From the NCBI RefSeq assembly GCF_003573695.1, contig NC_039359.1, forward strand, positions 187,200,813 to 187,264,812: a DNA stretch of 64,000 bases. Direction: 5' to 3'. The translations under genes were made by a program, and so were the position numbers. This DNA is from Papaver somniferum (taxonomy: Eukaryota; Streptophyta; Magnoliopsida; Ranunculales; Papaveraceae). The notes beneath the pieces are model-generated. The model worked only from the letters and a program-made list of their open reading frames with translations, did not search any database and was not told the DNA's origin. This document shows, piece after piece, positions 33,594-46,720 of the stretch; position 1 is the stretch's first letter; each line of letters begins with the position of its first letter.

Positions 33594-35507
33594 TCATTCT
33601 TTGGTGGCCTTGTTAATGAGAGACTTGTGGATGTGAGGAATAACACCACCACCAGCGATGGTTCCCTTGATCAAAGTATCAAGTTCTTCGTCACCTCTAA
33701 TGGCCAACTGGAGATGCCTTGGAGTGATACGCTTCACTTTCAGATCCTTACTTGCATTTCCAGCAAGTTCTAGTACTTCTGCTGTCAAATACTCGAGAAT
33801 TGCTGCCGCATAGACTGCAGCAGTAGCCCCAACTCGCCCATGAGCTGCAATCCTAAGCTTCAAATGCCTGTGGATACGGCCAACAGGAAACTAGAACCGC
33901 ACATGGGTGGAGACAGAAACAAAAAATATACAATCAGAATCAGATTGGCAGAGAATATGGGCAGTTTCTGCAATCAAATGAACCAAAAAATAAAGGTTGT
34001 CTAGGACCTAGCTACAATTTCATATCTGAATCAGTTTTGCTAAAAACCTTGCTGTGTGTACAGGGCCTGGCTAGGTTGACTTCCATACATAAAGTTTTAA
34101 GTGCAGAGATAAGGAACAAAGGCCAAAATAACTCGTCAATCTGGTAAAGTAAATTAGGTCAGGCATGGCATGAGATAAGAGGTATGTGGGTAAGAATCAT
34201 TGAAAAAGAGTTTGTTGCTTTAGCATCCTGGCTACCAGAATGCTGGTTGTCCCAGCTTTTCTTAAAACAGGAATTGTTCAGGGGTTGAGTAGCCATACAG
34301 GAGCAACATTCGCTGATTAGCTACCAAACAACTGTCTTTTATAGAAAATGAGCATTATGAGTAAACCATCAGTATCAACATGAGATACATAATCAAAGAA
34401 ACATGTATTCGTATGTCGACTGTCAACTACAAAACTTCACAACACCACACTTCTATCAAATACAACCTGATATTAGACAACATTGGATAAGGTGCGTGCT
34501 CACGGAACTTTCGAACTAAAATATTAAGCTTAATCTAGCCTTAAGAATTCTGAACCATCAACGACATAGTTTCATTAGGGGTTCATGTTTTCAGATCAAG
34601 TAGCATTCAACTCATATTTCACACATCTAGCATATATTTGTTTCAACCAGATTTTAATTAAATGAAAGAGAAACCAAAGGCATCACTCAGATGTTCGAAG
34701 AACACTTCAAGATTACAGTTCCGTATCATCGGTTACACATCAGTGGGTGTTAATGTTTGCAAATTGCATATTACAAAATTCACATTTTAAGCAACTATAG
34801 TATTGTTATCTCCTTCACCCAGATTATAATTAGTAAATAGAAAAGAAGCTTAGTGCACCACCTACATGTTCACAGACATTTCAAGATGGATATTTGAACT
34901 TAAACTTTCCTTAACAATTTCCTAGATTAATCATTGGATGTTAACGCTATGAGCTTAGAGTCATAGATTACACATCACTGGTTGTTAACGTTATGAAATT
35001 ACATAGCACTCAAAGCAAATTTTAAGCAACCACCATATATCTTCTTCACAGAATTATAACTACATTCTGAAACATAAACCTAAGACATCACATCATTTTG
35101 CTAGAACTTATGAAATTACTAGCCTTTAAACACAAATTCAATAGTTCCATTAAAGGTTGTTCCTGTCATTGAGAATAGCACCCAATTAACACAAAAAGCC
35201 AATTTATACTCCAAGCAAACACCACATATCTTCACAAAAATTGCATGGGAATCATGAAACAGAAACCTAATGCATCACAAATCTGTCATGGTCGTCTGAC
35301 CTAAACAAAAATTGCAGACACCCTTTAAACAGATAAAATCCACATAATAGTTACAGAACAAAGTATAGTCAGATGGTTAGATCTGAAAAAACTAGTTACC
35401 TGAATACCAGCACGAGAAGACCTAGATACTGGCTTCTTCTTGTCTTTGTCCTTGTTTGCTGCTGTTGTCTTTGCAGCCAAAAGACCCTTTCCACCTTTTC
35501 CAGCCAT
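33594..35507 (-). CDS. Histone H2A.Z variant
   Basis: There are two coding exons on the minus strand: 35507-35400 (36 codons, [10 protein letters not shown]...SRAGIQ, donor GTAACT) and 33890-33594 (98 codons plus stop, [11 protein letters not shown]..., acceptor TTCTAG). The product has 134 residues, the usual H2A.Z length. The H2A.Z type is shown by the Lys-rich N-tail ([12 protein letters not shown]), [18 protein letters not shown], the acidic-patch segment [11 protein letters not shown], and the tail [14 protein letters not shown], rather than the SHHKA-type tail of canonical H2A. H2A.Z replaces H2A in nucleosomes around gene starts and is deposited by the SWR1 complex. The intron is 1.5 kb. 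A further acceptor (TTTATTTTCAG) lies two bases before the ATG, so a leader intron is likely. The gene looks intact. Residue HLKLRIAA after the first exon junction differs slightly from the commoner LLKxRxxA but is plausible. Confidence 0.95.
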
Positions 35508-35510
35508 TTC

Positions 35511-35753
35511 TGAAAATAAATAAAATAGGATGAAATCAAAAACCAAAATCAACAAAAAAAAATCAAGAAATCAAGCTAAAAAATATGTAAAAGTGAAAAG
35601 AAGAGGGAGGTTTACGACTTTTTACAGATCTAGGTTTACTCAGCTAACAGATAAAGTTCAGAAACTTGAACAAAAGAAAATCACTAAAATGAAGAAATAA
35701 CCCTAAGAACTTTCTAGATCTGTAAATCGGAGAGAGGGTGAGAGAGTCAAACC
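35511..35753 (-). other. Probable leader intron of the H2A.Z gene
   Basis: On the minus strand, AACCCAG|GTTTGACTC near 35753 is a plausible donor and TTTATTTTCAG ending at about 35510 an acceptor. The first leader exon would then lie about 35754-35850. The donor position is approximate. Confidence 0.5.
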
Positions 35754-35814
35754 TGGGTTAGTGAAGAAGTCGGAGACAGAACTCAAGAACTGAAAAAGGT
35801 TGGATATTGGAAAT

Positions 35815-35960
35815 GATAGAGAGAGTGAGAGAGAGAGAAGAGTCAAACAGAGATCTACAATATGGGGTTAGGGTCTCTTTAAATCGCCAGAAAAATAGGT
35901 GAGAGAAAAAAAGGCGGGCAGTTTTGGTGGGAAAATCTATTTGGATTTTAAAGTTTCGTT
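35815..35960 (-). promoter_or_regulatory. Candidate core promoter of the H2A.Z gene
   Basis: The minus strand has GATTTAAAGAGACCC (a weak TATA-like word, near 35875-35890), and upstream TGCCCGCC and TTTCCCACC, which loosely resemble E2F-type sites. A CT-rich tract follows at 35845-35818, common in plant leaders. The start site is not determined. Confidence 0.35.
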
Positions 35961-36403
35961 ATTTTACTACATTAGCCTTATACTTGAGCGTAATTACTGC
36001 CATTCCCATTCCACTGTCATCTCTTTTGAGCATTTAAACTCAACCTTCTTCGATAGAGGATGACCTCAGAGACAAAATTACCAACACACCCTTCGATTTA
36101 AATATAAAATGCTCTTCTCTGTTTGATCTTCCTCTTATCCAGAGAAAGCGGTTCAACCATCACAAGGCATGGCTCGAAAATACAAAGATACCATATCTGA
36201 AGGTCGTGGCAAGCGCCTACATGGGGGATATATGAACGTATTTCGTGAGAGATACTCCTTCGGCCCACCAAATATGACATTTTCGTTTTAAATTTTTATC
36301 CCTCCAAAATTAATTTTTATTTCTCAAATTACCCTTTAACTGATTATTTATATTAATCTTAGTTTAAGAAATATCTATAATTTGATAATCATGTTTATGT
36401 TCA
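35961..36403. other. Intergenic DNA between H2A.Z promoter and LINE
   Basis: No gene or repeat border was recognised. The left flank of the LINE poly(A) tract reads CATGTTTATGTTCA. No matching target-site duplication was found at the other end. Confidence 0.4.
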
Positions 36404-39400
36404 TTTTTTTTTGAAGGAATCAAGCATTTTATTATAGTAATCCTCAAATAAATTGAGGCGCTGCATAATATAATAGGGTGGTTCTTCCGAACACCACCAC
36501 CTGTTTACATTGTCAGAAATTGCAAATTGAACTAAGTCGTGAGCAATTGAGTTTGCGTCTCTAGGAACAGATGTAAAGTTTATATCACTAAATTCCTTGA
36601 CGCTGTCGTGGATAGAAATCACAGTTGAGCGGATACTCCACGGAATATCATTTATGCTCCCTGTTATGGCTTTAGGAATCTCCTCAGCATCTCCTTCCAC
36701 TATTATCTTTGAAACCTGGATTCTTTTCGCCAATTGTAGACCAAGGCCATAAGCTTTAGCCTCCGCCACCATTGAAGAGAAAGAACTAAAGCATAAAGCA
36801 CCACAGCCAAGATAGGTACCATTTGAATCTCTAGCTATGGCTGCAGCTGCACCTCGACCATTATTGTACGCTGCATCAACGTTAACCTTGACCGTAAAGT
36901 GAGGAGGAGTTACCCATTGAGCAGATTCTTGATGGCTGATATTAATCCCTGAGCTAAAATTCAATGCATGATGAAGATCGAAAAGCTTGAAATTGTTCAG
37001 TGCCTTCTCAATACAAAGTGATATTGAGGGCTGAGTATTATTAAAAATTCTATCGTTCCTCATTTTCCATACATTCCACAGGATACAAGCTGCCAAGTTA
37101 AGAGTTATACCTTGATCCTCCTTTTCTATCCAAAACTGTATCACACCCATTGGAGAAGTATTATCTGGAATGTCGATTGTTAAAGGACTTCGCTGAAAAA
37201 CTTCTTTTGAGAAAGGACGGGCAAATAATAAGTGGTGAATTGATTCCTCTTCACAATTGCAGGATGGGCATAAGTTTTGAATCTGATTATTGAATATTGA
37301 CAGATTACTATAAACTGGCATGCCATTATGAAGTATCTTCCAAAAAAACATATGTACTTTTGGTTGAGTTTTCATCTTTTTCCAAAAAATCTTCCAGGGA
37401 AAAGAAGAGACTGTTGAACTTGAACCCACTGAATCTGCCAATAGTTTGTAACAAGATTTCGTCGTGAAGTTCCCTTTCTTGGTTTTTAACCACACTAGTT
37501 TATCATCCACATTCTCATCTTGAGGGATATATATGTTTTGGATTTCCTGAACTTGGATATCCGGAAATATTTGAGTTAATAACTCCACGTTCCAGCTTCT
37601 CTCCCCTTGAATAAACAGATCATATACAAATTCCACCTGAATTTCTGACTCTGGTAATCTTATTGGTCGAAATCCCGACATATTAGGGATCCATGGATCT
37701 TTCCATATTCTGATAGAGTTTCTTGTGCCCAGAAACCAATAACAGTTGTTGAGAATAACTCTCTAACTGACAGTATGTCTTTCCAAGTTTTAGAATCTCC
37801 ATTTTTAGGTTCACAGTCCCAGAACGATAAACCTCTCAGATATTTTGCTTCATATAATTTCACCCAAACTGCATCTGGACAAGTTAAAAACCTCCATACG
37901 AGTTTTTCTACCAATGAAACATTGACCTGCTCCATATTCCTTAATCCTAACCCTCCATTCTCTTTTGCTTTCGCCATTTTTTCCCATTTGATGAAGTGAC
38001 ACTTTCTTGTACTCGTGTCGTGTCCCCACCAGAAAGATCTTTGAATCTTTGTAATCTGGTTTGTAACACCTTTGGGAAGCTTTTTGATTCCCATCGAGTA
38101 GATAGGAATGGCAGATAACACATTTTTTATAACACCGTTCTGCCAGCTGAATTAACGAAGAATGCTTTATATCCAGTAAGCTTGGTTCCAAACTTATTCA
38201 TTAATGGTTCGTGTGTTTCCATGTTGTAGTTAAACTTCAGAGGATAAGAGCCCAAATATTCTTCATTTAGTGCCATTTCTCTAACACCAAACTTCTGAAT
38301 TGTTCTCCCTTTATTAAAATATGAGCATCCTTTGTTAAAATGGATAGACGACTTGGAGAAGTTAATTATCTGGCCAGAAAAAGAGGAGTAATCATCTAAA
38401 ATACATTTCAACTAAAGAACATTTGCTTCTGAATTCTTTCCAAAGAAAAGTAGATCATCCGCAAACATGAGATGACTGATTGATGGAGCATACGCATTTA
38501 CTTGGTATCCACTGTAGAGATTCAGATTTTCATATCTAGCCATAAGGAGAGATAAATCTTGCGAGCATATAATGAATAAAGAGGGAGATAATGGACACCC
38601 ATGCCTTAATCCTCTTCCACTTTTAAAGTTACCATAATGAGCTCCATTGACAAGTATAGAAAAAGATGAAGTACAGACACAATTCTTTATTAATTGATGT
38701 GAATGATCATGAATTCCCATATGATGCAACATGAATCCCAGGAAAGACCAAGACACTCTATCATATGCTTTTGACATGTCTAGTTTGAGAGCAAAATAGC
38801 CTTGCTTCGATTTTGACTTATGCAATGAATGAAAAATATCCTTAGCAATGACAATATTGTCAGTAATCTGCCTATGTTTCACAAATGCATTTTGAGACCA
38901 TGAAATGAATTTCTCCAAATATGGACTTAGTCTTAAGGCAATTATATTTGCAACAAATTTAAACAAGACATTACATAAAGAGATTGGTCTAAATTCAATT
39001 GATGAGATCGGATGTTTCACTTTTGGAATCAAACTAATAAATGTGTGATTCAACTTACTTGGTAGTTATCTTTAAGTGAAAATCTCTTGAATGAATTTAA
39101 CAATATCATCTCCAACAGCAGACCAACTTTTCTTGTAAAATATCACCGGAAATCCATCAGGTCCTGGTGAACCAAATGGATTCATGTTTTTGACCACCTT
39201 CCATATAGTATCCGTTGAAGGAACAGATGTAATGGAAATATTATCAGCTGCATCTAACGATAAAGATGATTGTTGAAAATATGTAGGGAGTTAAACAGTC
39301 ACATCCTCTTGAAACAAGTTTTTGAAGAAAGAGATAATTTCATATGCAATTGCCATTGGATTGGTGAACCACTGACCCGTATTTGTTTGTAGACTTGAGA

Positions 39401-40508
39401 TATTATTTTTCCTTCTTCGTTGCTGGACAGATAAGTGAAACTGTTTGGTATTCTGATCTCCAGTTTTCAGCCGTATTTGCTTCATCCTTTTCTCCTAATA
39501 AGTTTCTTCCATGATAATGTAATCATTAAGTTGATCTGAGATTAATTTCTCTTGCTTAAGGGTAGCTAACATTGGGTTTAAGCCTTGAAGGTGGAGTAAT
39601 TTTTTTTTTAGTTTGCTGATCTTATTTTTGATGCAACCAATCTTTTCTTTACTCCAGCATTTAAGGAATGTACCAAGAGAATATAGCTTACCCATTAAGT
39701 CACCTGAGATATTAATATTCCAGCTTTCTAGAACAACCTTAAGAAAATCTGGATGGTTGCACCAGTATGCTTCGAATTTATATGACGGAGGATTTCTCGG
39801 GATTGATCTGCACATATTCAAAATGATTGGAGAATGGTCACTTGATAATCTTGGAAGATGTAATACTCCTGAATTTTCAAACATTAAACACCAATCTGGA
39901 GATGCGACAACTCTATCCAAACGTTGTCTAATTAAGGGCTGCATCTGTCTTCCATTTGTCCCAGTGAATGCCGGTCCAGAAAAACCCAAATCCAAAAGAT
40001 GATTGTCTCTTGTAAAATTGTTAAAAGGTGTTATTGTACCATTAAGAGACTGATCTCCTCCAAATTTTTCCCTCACTGAAGAGATTGCATTGAAATTGCC
40101 TATAAAACATTTTGGTCCATCTACTTGTTGAGCATAAATAGATAGACTGTGCCAGAATTCACCTCTTTCTTGTCTATTTGGAGGTCCGTAAACACAAAAT
40201 AGATTCCATCTGCGAAAAGCACCATTTTGATTAACTTGAAGATGGATCAGATTCTTTGAGAATGAGATAATTTCAGCATCAATATCATCTTGCCATAGTA
40301 ACCAGAGACCCCCACTACGACCCATAACAGGAACAACACATTGACAAGAGTATCCAAGTCTACGAATAATCGGGATAGAAGCTGCCTCAGAAAGTTTTGT
40401 TTCTGAAAGAAATACAATTCCAGGTTTTGTACTTCTAAGGAAAGATTATAGTGTCTGAATTGTTGGGTCATTCCCTAACTCTCAACAATTCCATGCAAAC
40501 ACTAACAT
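36401..40508 (-). pseudogene. LINE ORF2: endonuclease, reverse transcriptase, RNase H (broken)
   Basis: The start MLVFAWNC at 40508 fits L1 ORF2 and is followed by a stop. Domains in order: an APE-type endonuclease (40508-39600; SETK, then GNFNAI where GDFN is usual, then SSDHSPI); a reverse transcriptase (about 39250-38400; PISLCNVLFKFVANII, KLDMSKAYDRV, GLRHGCPLSP, catalytic MFADDLLFF); a thumb and linker region (38411-37682); a zinc-binding segment CPSCNCEEESIHHLLFA (about 37260); and a C-terminal RNase H (36930-36450; VKVNVDAAY, EAKAYGLGLQLA, VEGDAEEI, PRDANSIAHDLVQFA). From 40325 to 38127 the frame is constant but has several stops, including 39495, 39291 and 38412. Frame changes occur near 38125 and 37670. 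It cannot produce an active enzyme. Confidence 0.9.
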
Positions 40509-42470
40509 GGATCGTGCGTCCAATTAGGGCTAGCCGCCACTGCCCATTGATCATCAGAATCCTCCTCGATTCATGTAACCATCTCTGATTGTGCCTCTCT
40601 AGTATTGATGCATGATCCATCCTGCATTCGTTTAGTGCCACTTGAATCTCTGATGGTAGTTGGTTCGGGAAAAGAGGTAATGCGAAGTTCTCTAGCCATC
40701 GATTTCCATTCCCGCCTTCTGGTAATCTTGTTTGATTGTCCGTAATTCCGTAGAATCCGTCCACTGTCACTATTCCGTGACAATCTGTTTGTCCTGGATA
40801 GAAGTTGATGAAGATTCTTATTTACTGATTTACTTAAAACCTCAGTTGTAAAAGATTTTAGTTTCTTTGTTACAAACTGGGATGATTCTGCCACTCGTAA
40901 TGTCTGATTATTAATATAATTGTAATGGGAAGAGGAATATTGGTGTTCAGTTGCTTTTGCTTTACCCTTGACTAGTTCATCATTCAGTTGTTGTAATTCA
41001 GATATTGTAGTAGTTGTCGGAACCTGTTGTTTACCCTTTCGTGCGGTTATTAGTGCCCAATTATCTGAGAAGTTTGTAGCAGTTAGAACTGTAAAAGGAT
41101 TTACATTCTGCTTGAAATCTGTTGGTAGATAATTGACTTGGTTTGAAACCGTCAGATTTTTTCCACCCAAATCATATCCAAATATTGGTAATTGTTGTTG
41201 CAAGATATCTGGTTCTTTGAAAGCCACATCAGATGATGACGTGTGATGAAAATTACCAATCATCGATGAGTTTGTACGATGACTCATCATCCATGAAACT
41301 TCAGTTGATGAAGTTTGCCGGATCTGAACACTATGAATTATAGAATCCTCATGAATATCATCTTGTTGGAATTCCTCTACATCATTAGGGTATAATCTGT
41401 TTGAGGCATTAATCGATCTTTGATATTTTGGAACAATAAGATCGTAAGCTTGTTGATGTAGTTCTTTTGGAAATTCCTGGTGCACTTTATCTTTTAACAG
41501 GTGTACTTTTGGACACATTTTCATGAGATGTCCAAGAAGTCCACAGAATAAACAAAATCTTGGAAGTCTTTCATATCTTATTTCAGCAATGATTTCTTGA
41601 CCATTTGGCAGAGGAAAAGAAATAGAATCTCGTAATGGTTGATTGATATCAACAGGAAGGCGAACCCTTGCGAATTTCCCCCAATTGCGAGATTCTTGAA
41701 TAGAGATTGTTCTTTTGCTTTCAGCATGTGCCACTAGACATTGTATGAATTTTCTATCTAGATAGTTAACTGGTAGACCATGTAATTGTGCCCAGAATTC
41801 GACCTTATCAAAGATATACTCATTTGGTAACTTATTTGGGATACATCTCTCTAATGCCAGAAGATCATCTCTGGAGAAGATTCCATAATAAACTCTGAGT
41901 CTGAATGTGATTCGAATTTAATCAAATATTTTTCTGATGTAAATTCAAAGATATAAAAATTCTGGTTAAAAGATCTCCATAGTTTGGCTAATAACTCCCT
42001 GACCATTGAGATTTGGAAGGTTCTAGGTGAGAGAATTAATAAAACTAAGCAGTTTTGGTAGCTTGTTGATAGATTTGGTAATGGAGAATTGACACTGATG
42101 ATCTTGGATAGGGTTTCTTGGTTTAGAATATTTGCAAATTGACGAATCATTTCCAAGTTGTTAGTTTGTTGGTCATGATTGGAAGGTTTATAAAGAGACA
42201 TTGTTGAACTACAAAATACTTTTAATGAGAATGAATGCCAATGGCTACAAATTTTGAATAACTGAAATTTTAAGAGTAGGAAATCTTCGTTGAAATACGA
42301 AGAAATCCAAAGTTTTGTGACTCACAGGGAAGATATTTAGGGATCAAACGTTTATGATAGGTTTAGTTTGATCAAGAACGAAAATTTTGGGTTGAAGATA
42401 TTTAGGTTTCAAAGGAGAAAGTTGCAGAGAAAGTTGCCGAGCAATATTCAGTTTTTAATCTCAATACTTT
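36404..42470 (-). mobile_element. Plant L1-type LINE, nearly full length, inactivated
   Basis: On the minus strand the element has ORF1 (42201-40571), ORF2 with endonuclease, reverse transcriptase, zinc-binding and RNase H domains (40508-36401), and a 3' run of nine A residues (TTTTTTTTT on the plus strand at about 36406-36414). This is the structure of plant L1 elements. Both ORFs carry stops or frameshifts. The 5' border near 42470 is a guess from the start of ORF1 plus a leader. No target-site duplication was recognised. Confidence 0.9.
40571..42201 (-). pseudogene. LINE ORF1: RNA-binding protein with DUF4283 and zinc knuckle (frameshifted)
   Basis: The frame opens MSLYKPSNHDQQTNN at 42201 and shifts near 41890; the following frame continues VYYGIFSRDDLLALERCIP. 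The DUF4283 part spans roughly 42100-41600 (FDKVEFWAQLHGLPVNY, KFARVRLPVDI). A CCHC knuckle follows, FCLFCGLLGHLMKMCP, at about 41565-41515. The rest is polar and Ser/Asn-rich. In plant L1 elements ORF1 binds the element RNA. One frameshift makes this copy defective. Confidence 0.85.
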
Positions 42471-43904
42471 TTCAAAATTTTGATTTTACATTATTCATAC
42501 AAAAAAAACAATCATCTATATTCATTAAGTATGTATTTTAAAATGTCTTTGAACGGTATAAAGTTTACAAGTATCTATAGATAGTTTAAGAGATATGAAA
42601 ATTCTAAATTTTACTATTTTTTATCCATAAGAATATAACTGAAAAAACATCTAAAAATATCCCTCTCTCATCTTAAAAATTGTGCAGAGAGCGCATAATT
42701 TTTTAAATATTGATTTACAGGGGGATAATTAATTAAGATTTGTGGAGATATTGAAAGAATTTTAGAGACTTTTGAAATCTCTTGTTACTCAGTAGAAAGT
42801 TCTTTAAAATCTCGAGCAATCTTTGTTATTGGATCGTGACTTTCTAAAAGTCTCCAGAATTCTCTGTTATTAGAATGGAATTTGAAACCAATGACTTGTG
42901 GTTTCGAGAGACTTGTGGAGACTTTTATTACAAAATATACCATAAAAGGCTAGAAAAAAGTCTCTCCTAGGTAGGTGATTTTTTGAGAGACTTTTTTCTT
43001 TCTTTTTTTCTTTAAGGATTAAATATCAAAAATATTTAAAAAATAACCAAATATGTAAGCTACAATAATCTTTTATATCTTTTAATTATTTCGACTATAA
43101 GGGGGGAAGAAGAGAAGCTAGTATAAGAGATTAGGGGTTTTTCCTCATAGATTTAAAACCAAGCTAACATATTGTTTTCTTTTTTTTTAACCTATAACAA
43201 AATGTTGTCTTCCAAAACCCGATAAAGTTTACTAGAGATTCAAATCCCTTATGTTCGTCTCATTTTGATTTTATTGGCAAAATGGTTAAAATTTCTATTA
43301 GTCATGCATGGACTAACACATTTTCATTGAATTATTCATATATTTATTTTGTAAAAAAATAAACATATTGTTTGTCTCACGTGTGTAAGCTGAAATTCAT
43401 ATATGTTTTGTTGTCTCTAAGAATCACCATAATTCCTTGAAAATCATCCTCAAAGTCTCCCAAAATCTCTAAACTCATAGTGAATCGCCCAAAATCTCTC
43501 AGTGTCTCTACGAATCTCAATTGACTAACCCCCTGTTAGTTTGTTTGTTAATCATTACATTATAATCTACTTTATAAAACTACAATTACGGTAAAGGAAC
43601 ACCAATATATAATTTTTATTGTGAAACATTACCCGTTTTGATCATGAAAAATCTATTCTTGATGATAGATTTATGGGGCTCACTGGTACTTTTTTTTTTA
43701 ATGAAAACAATATATAAAGCAGAGGAAACCAACTTACACCCGATACAGTTTAGCAGCGATACACTCATGAGGATGGTCATGTCACTACTGGTTTACATTT
43801 TATTTCCTAGCTAGTTTAGCTAAAGGATTTTCTACCTTGTTTAAGTTTCCATGTACAATATGGTTTCTGAAACTTCTGAAAACCGATTTTACAATTTAAT
43901 ATTA
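42471..43904. other. AT-rich intergenic region, no gene recognised
   Basis: The stretch has no coding frames of note. Words such as GAGACTTTTGAAATCTC and related GAGACTT/AGTCTC pieces recur at 42760-43000 and 43450-43510, giving weak dispersed inverted similarity. No borders were found. Confidence 0.4.
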
Positions 43905-43953
43905 GAGTTTTTTTTTCCAATTGATAGTTGTAGAACCTGAAAATGCGGGGTAC
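43905..43953 (-). repeat. Left fragment of an LTR split by the Athila-like element
   Basis: TTCCAATTGATAGTTG near 43918 resembles the inner border (primer-binding site and LTR end) of copia-type LTRs such as 27975-27995. It joins across the Athila-like insertion to 56528-56900, which matches the SIRE-like LTRs at 22900-23220 and 28290-28440. Confidence 0.5.
43949..43953. repeat. Left target-site duplication GGTAC
   Basis: GGTAC precedes the TG of the left LTR and recurs at 56523-56527. Confidence 0.9.
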
Positions 43954-46698
43954 TGATGCGTGTCGTAACCACAACAAATTAATTAATATTTTTCCACCTA
44001 ATTAACAAGTAATATAGTGTAGTCAAGTTCGTTCCCACGAGGAGCAAGAGGTTTTAGTTGTTTAGTTGTCACAAAAAAAGGGGATTGGTTTTAGATTTTA
44101 AAAACAAAAAAAAAAGTAAATAAAACAATTAAAAATTTAAGTTGAAATCAATAAGAGAGATTAGATAAAGGAATCCTTCTTCATTGCAAAACAATGATTC
44201 AAGTTATGTTCTTTTCCACTTTTTATTAGTCACAGATTATCACCAACCGTATGTAAAGCATCTAGCTCAGTGCTAAACCCCTAAATCCCTAGTATCACCG
44301 GATACGGAAATTCTCGACTACCAGATTATATTCACCAAACCACCTAGTAGTAGCTCACTCAAGATGTAATTTAGTTAAACGCATTAAGATTTATGAATTT
44401 ATTAGGTTGATATTAGTAGTTAGACTCTTAGCTCAAGGTCTACTTGCTAACGTTGTTTCCACACACAATTGCTCCACGGAATCCCTCCGCAAGGTCTCGT
44501 GTTTGCTACTTATGTAAAGAGTCAAGAAACGATTACTTATCTCCTAACTTTCACTAGCTTTAGATCAATTAACAAATCAATTTACTTGGCCTCCTAAACA
44601 ATCTACCGATCAACCATGAATGCATAAACATTCCTATTAGTAAAAACAACGATAATCATGTGAAAAACTTCAAAGTAGATTTAAGAAAACAAAACTCAAA
44701 ACATGTTAAGAACTAGGAATTCATCCTCGGTCAATAAGAAAATTAGCTACTCATGTTTTTGAAATTCACACAAATAATTAAAGGGAGAATTTTTAAAGTT
44801 CACACAAATAATTAAAAGAAGAATTTTGAAAGCAAGCAAAAACACAAGTGTTGTGTGTGTAGAGAGGTGTGTAGAAGTGTGTGGAGAACTTCTCTATTTA
44901 TAGGCTTCAATGCTCTCCAATCCTTGTAGAAAAAGAATCCTCATTCCATAATAAAACCACTTTCTCAATTTGAGCCTAATTCCAATTTTTAAGTCAAATT
45001 CTCCAAATCTAAGTATTCACACCCATGAAAATAATCCACACAAAAAATCTGTAAATTTGGGTTGCCTGAAAAGTCCTCGAGATCACTGGAAATATGCCGG
45101 AAAAGTCACCGCAGATTATCTGAGATTCTCCTCTAGTTAGGGAATATTCCGTTCAGATACCGTCATAAGTAACGGTCAAACTGACGGTCTTCGTTAGTCA
45201 ACCGGGTCAAAGAAGAGAGAGTCAGCTTCAGTCAGTTCGTCTTAATCATGGCTTACTCATCTGACTCACTGAGTTAGGTTCAACGAGCCGCTGGGTCGAC
45301 TCGTCGGAGGAAAAATTCAGCAGAGTATCCTTTGTTTCTGGTCGACTCTCAGGACAAATCTCAGGCAATTTTTAGCTCCATTTCCCGTACACAATTCCTA
45401 ACATTCATCTAATCAATCATTCAATCACAACCCATTCTTCAATTCAACCTTGGCAGCATAACGCCTTCTTCTTTCTGTTTATCGATTCAACAGATTCAAT
45501 GGCAGTATCAGAACCACCCCGTTTCCTCTTCTTTCCCTGTATATCATAACATCTCAAGAACGAGCTCGATTCCTCCTTAGATTCTCTTCTCTGTTGAGCT
45601 CAGATTAACCATAACCAATACCAGATGAAACCCATTCATTCAAACTCATCTACTTTCCTCCACTCGAAACCCATGAACGTCAATATCAGATCCCCTTTTT
45701 ACACAACCGCATCTTCTACATCTGAATCTGAACTAACCATTGCACCAAAATCTTTATCAATTTCTCTCTGAAATTCACAGCAAACCCAACCATCATTATC
45801 TCACAATCCCATTCAATCTCAGATTACATTGAACCCATCATCAATTTCTGAGTTTAACAGCAACAACTTCAATTTAGATTTCTTCTCTTCCTATCTCGAT
45901 TCACAGATCCACCATGATCATCATTTATGGCCACCATATTCTCATCAGCAGCTCTATCTCTTAATCCTTCTCTATGAATCGATCACATTGATTCAATTTC
46001 AGAACCGAAAGCAAAAACCCCCAGTTCCTTCAAACCCTATTAGTTTAAGAACACCAATATCATCTCGGCAACAGTACCAGAATCATCATTTTCTTGCTCT
46101 AATCTTCATCTGAGCCCGAGTTGAACAACACCCATCCTATAATCATCTCGATTCATCAGTGTCAGCTCTCAATTCATAGATCAACATCATTAAACCCTAA
46201 TTTTAATTCAATTGAATCTCGCTTAAACACAACATCAGAACATGGACTCGTTGATAACAACAATCACAGTTCTTCGATTCTCTTCAATCATCTTGATTTC
46301 AGTTAATTTTTTTTCTCGATCTCTTCTCTGAAATAATAGCAGCAGCACTGCTTTTCTTCTCGGTTTCAGGTGGAACTAAAATAATGAATGAGAAAATCGA
46401 TTTTAGGTTATAAAAATGGGACAGCTATTTGCACCCACTGCTGGAATATAGTCACCCCACGGTAGCCCCTTAACGTCGAGTTGCCCCTTAACCTTGCCAG
46501 GCTCCCAATAGTGTTTGCTGTGAATGACCTTCTTACCCTTTCCATGCTCAAATTGGGTGATTTCTTCTTTTTTTCCTCCGTATGACTCCAAAATACCTAA
46601 AACACTCAAAACAAACGTAAAATACAAAATTCACAAGAAAAAATAGCAAAGAAAGCATAACTACTACATCGTAAATTAGGTGTTTTAGACACCTATCA
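43954..46698 (-). repeat. 3' LTR of the Athila-like element
   Basis: It starts TGATGCGTGTCG and ends GACACCTATCA on the plus strand. A TATA box, CCTATAAATAGAG on the minus strand, lies at 44892-44904. It aligns along its length with 53793-56522. Open frames such as 45829-46113 occur on the plus strand but are low-complexity Ser/Asn/Gln-rich. Confidence 0.93.
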
Positions 46699-46720
46699 AA
46701 TTCCCCCACACTTAGACTTG
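46699..46720 (-). promoter_or_regulatory. Polypurine tract of the Athila-like element
   Basis: The minus strand reads CAAGTCTAAGTGTGGGGGAA then TT directly before the LTR start TGATAGGTG. This is the plus-strand priming site. Confidence 0.85.

Noticed and set aside
36404..42560. Target-site duplication of the LINE
   Set aside because: CATGTTTATGTTCA lies next to the poly(A) tract, but only a weak partial match (CGTTTATG near 42349) was found at the 5' side.
45829..46306. Plus-strand ORFs of 94 and 61 codons repeated at 55635-56160
   Set aside because: They lie inside the two LTRs, so their repetition follows from LTR duplication. Composition is low-complexity Ser/Asn/Gln/His, and the copies differ by an 18-base indel; no family is recognised.
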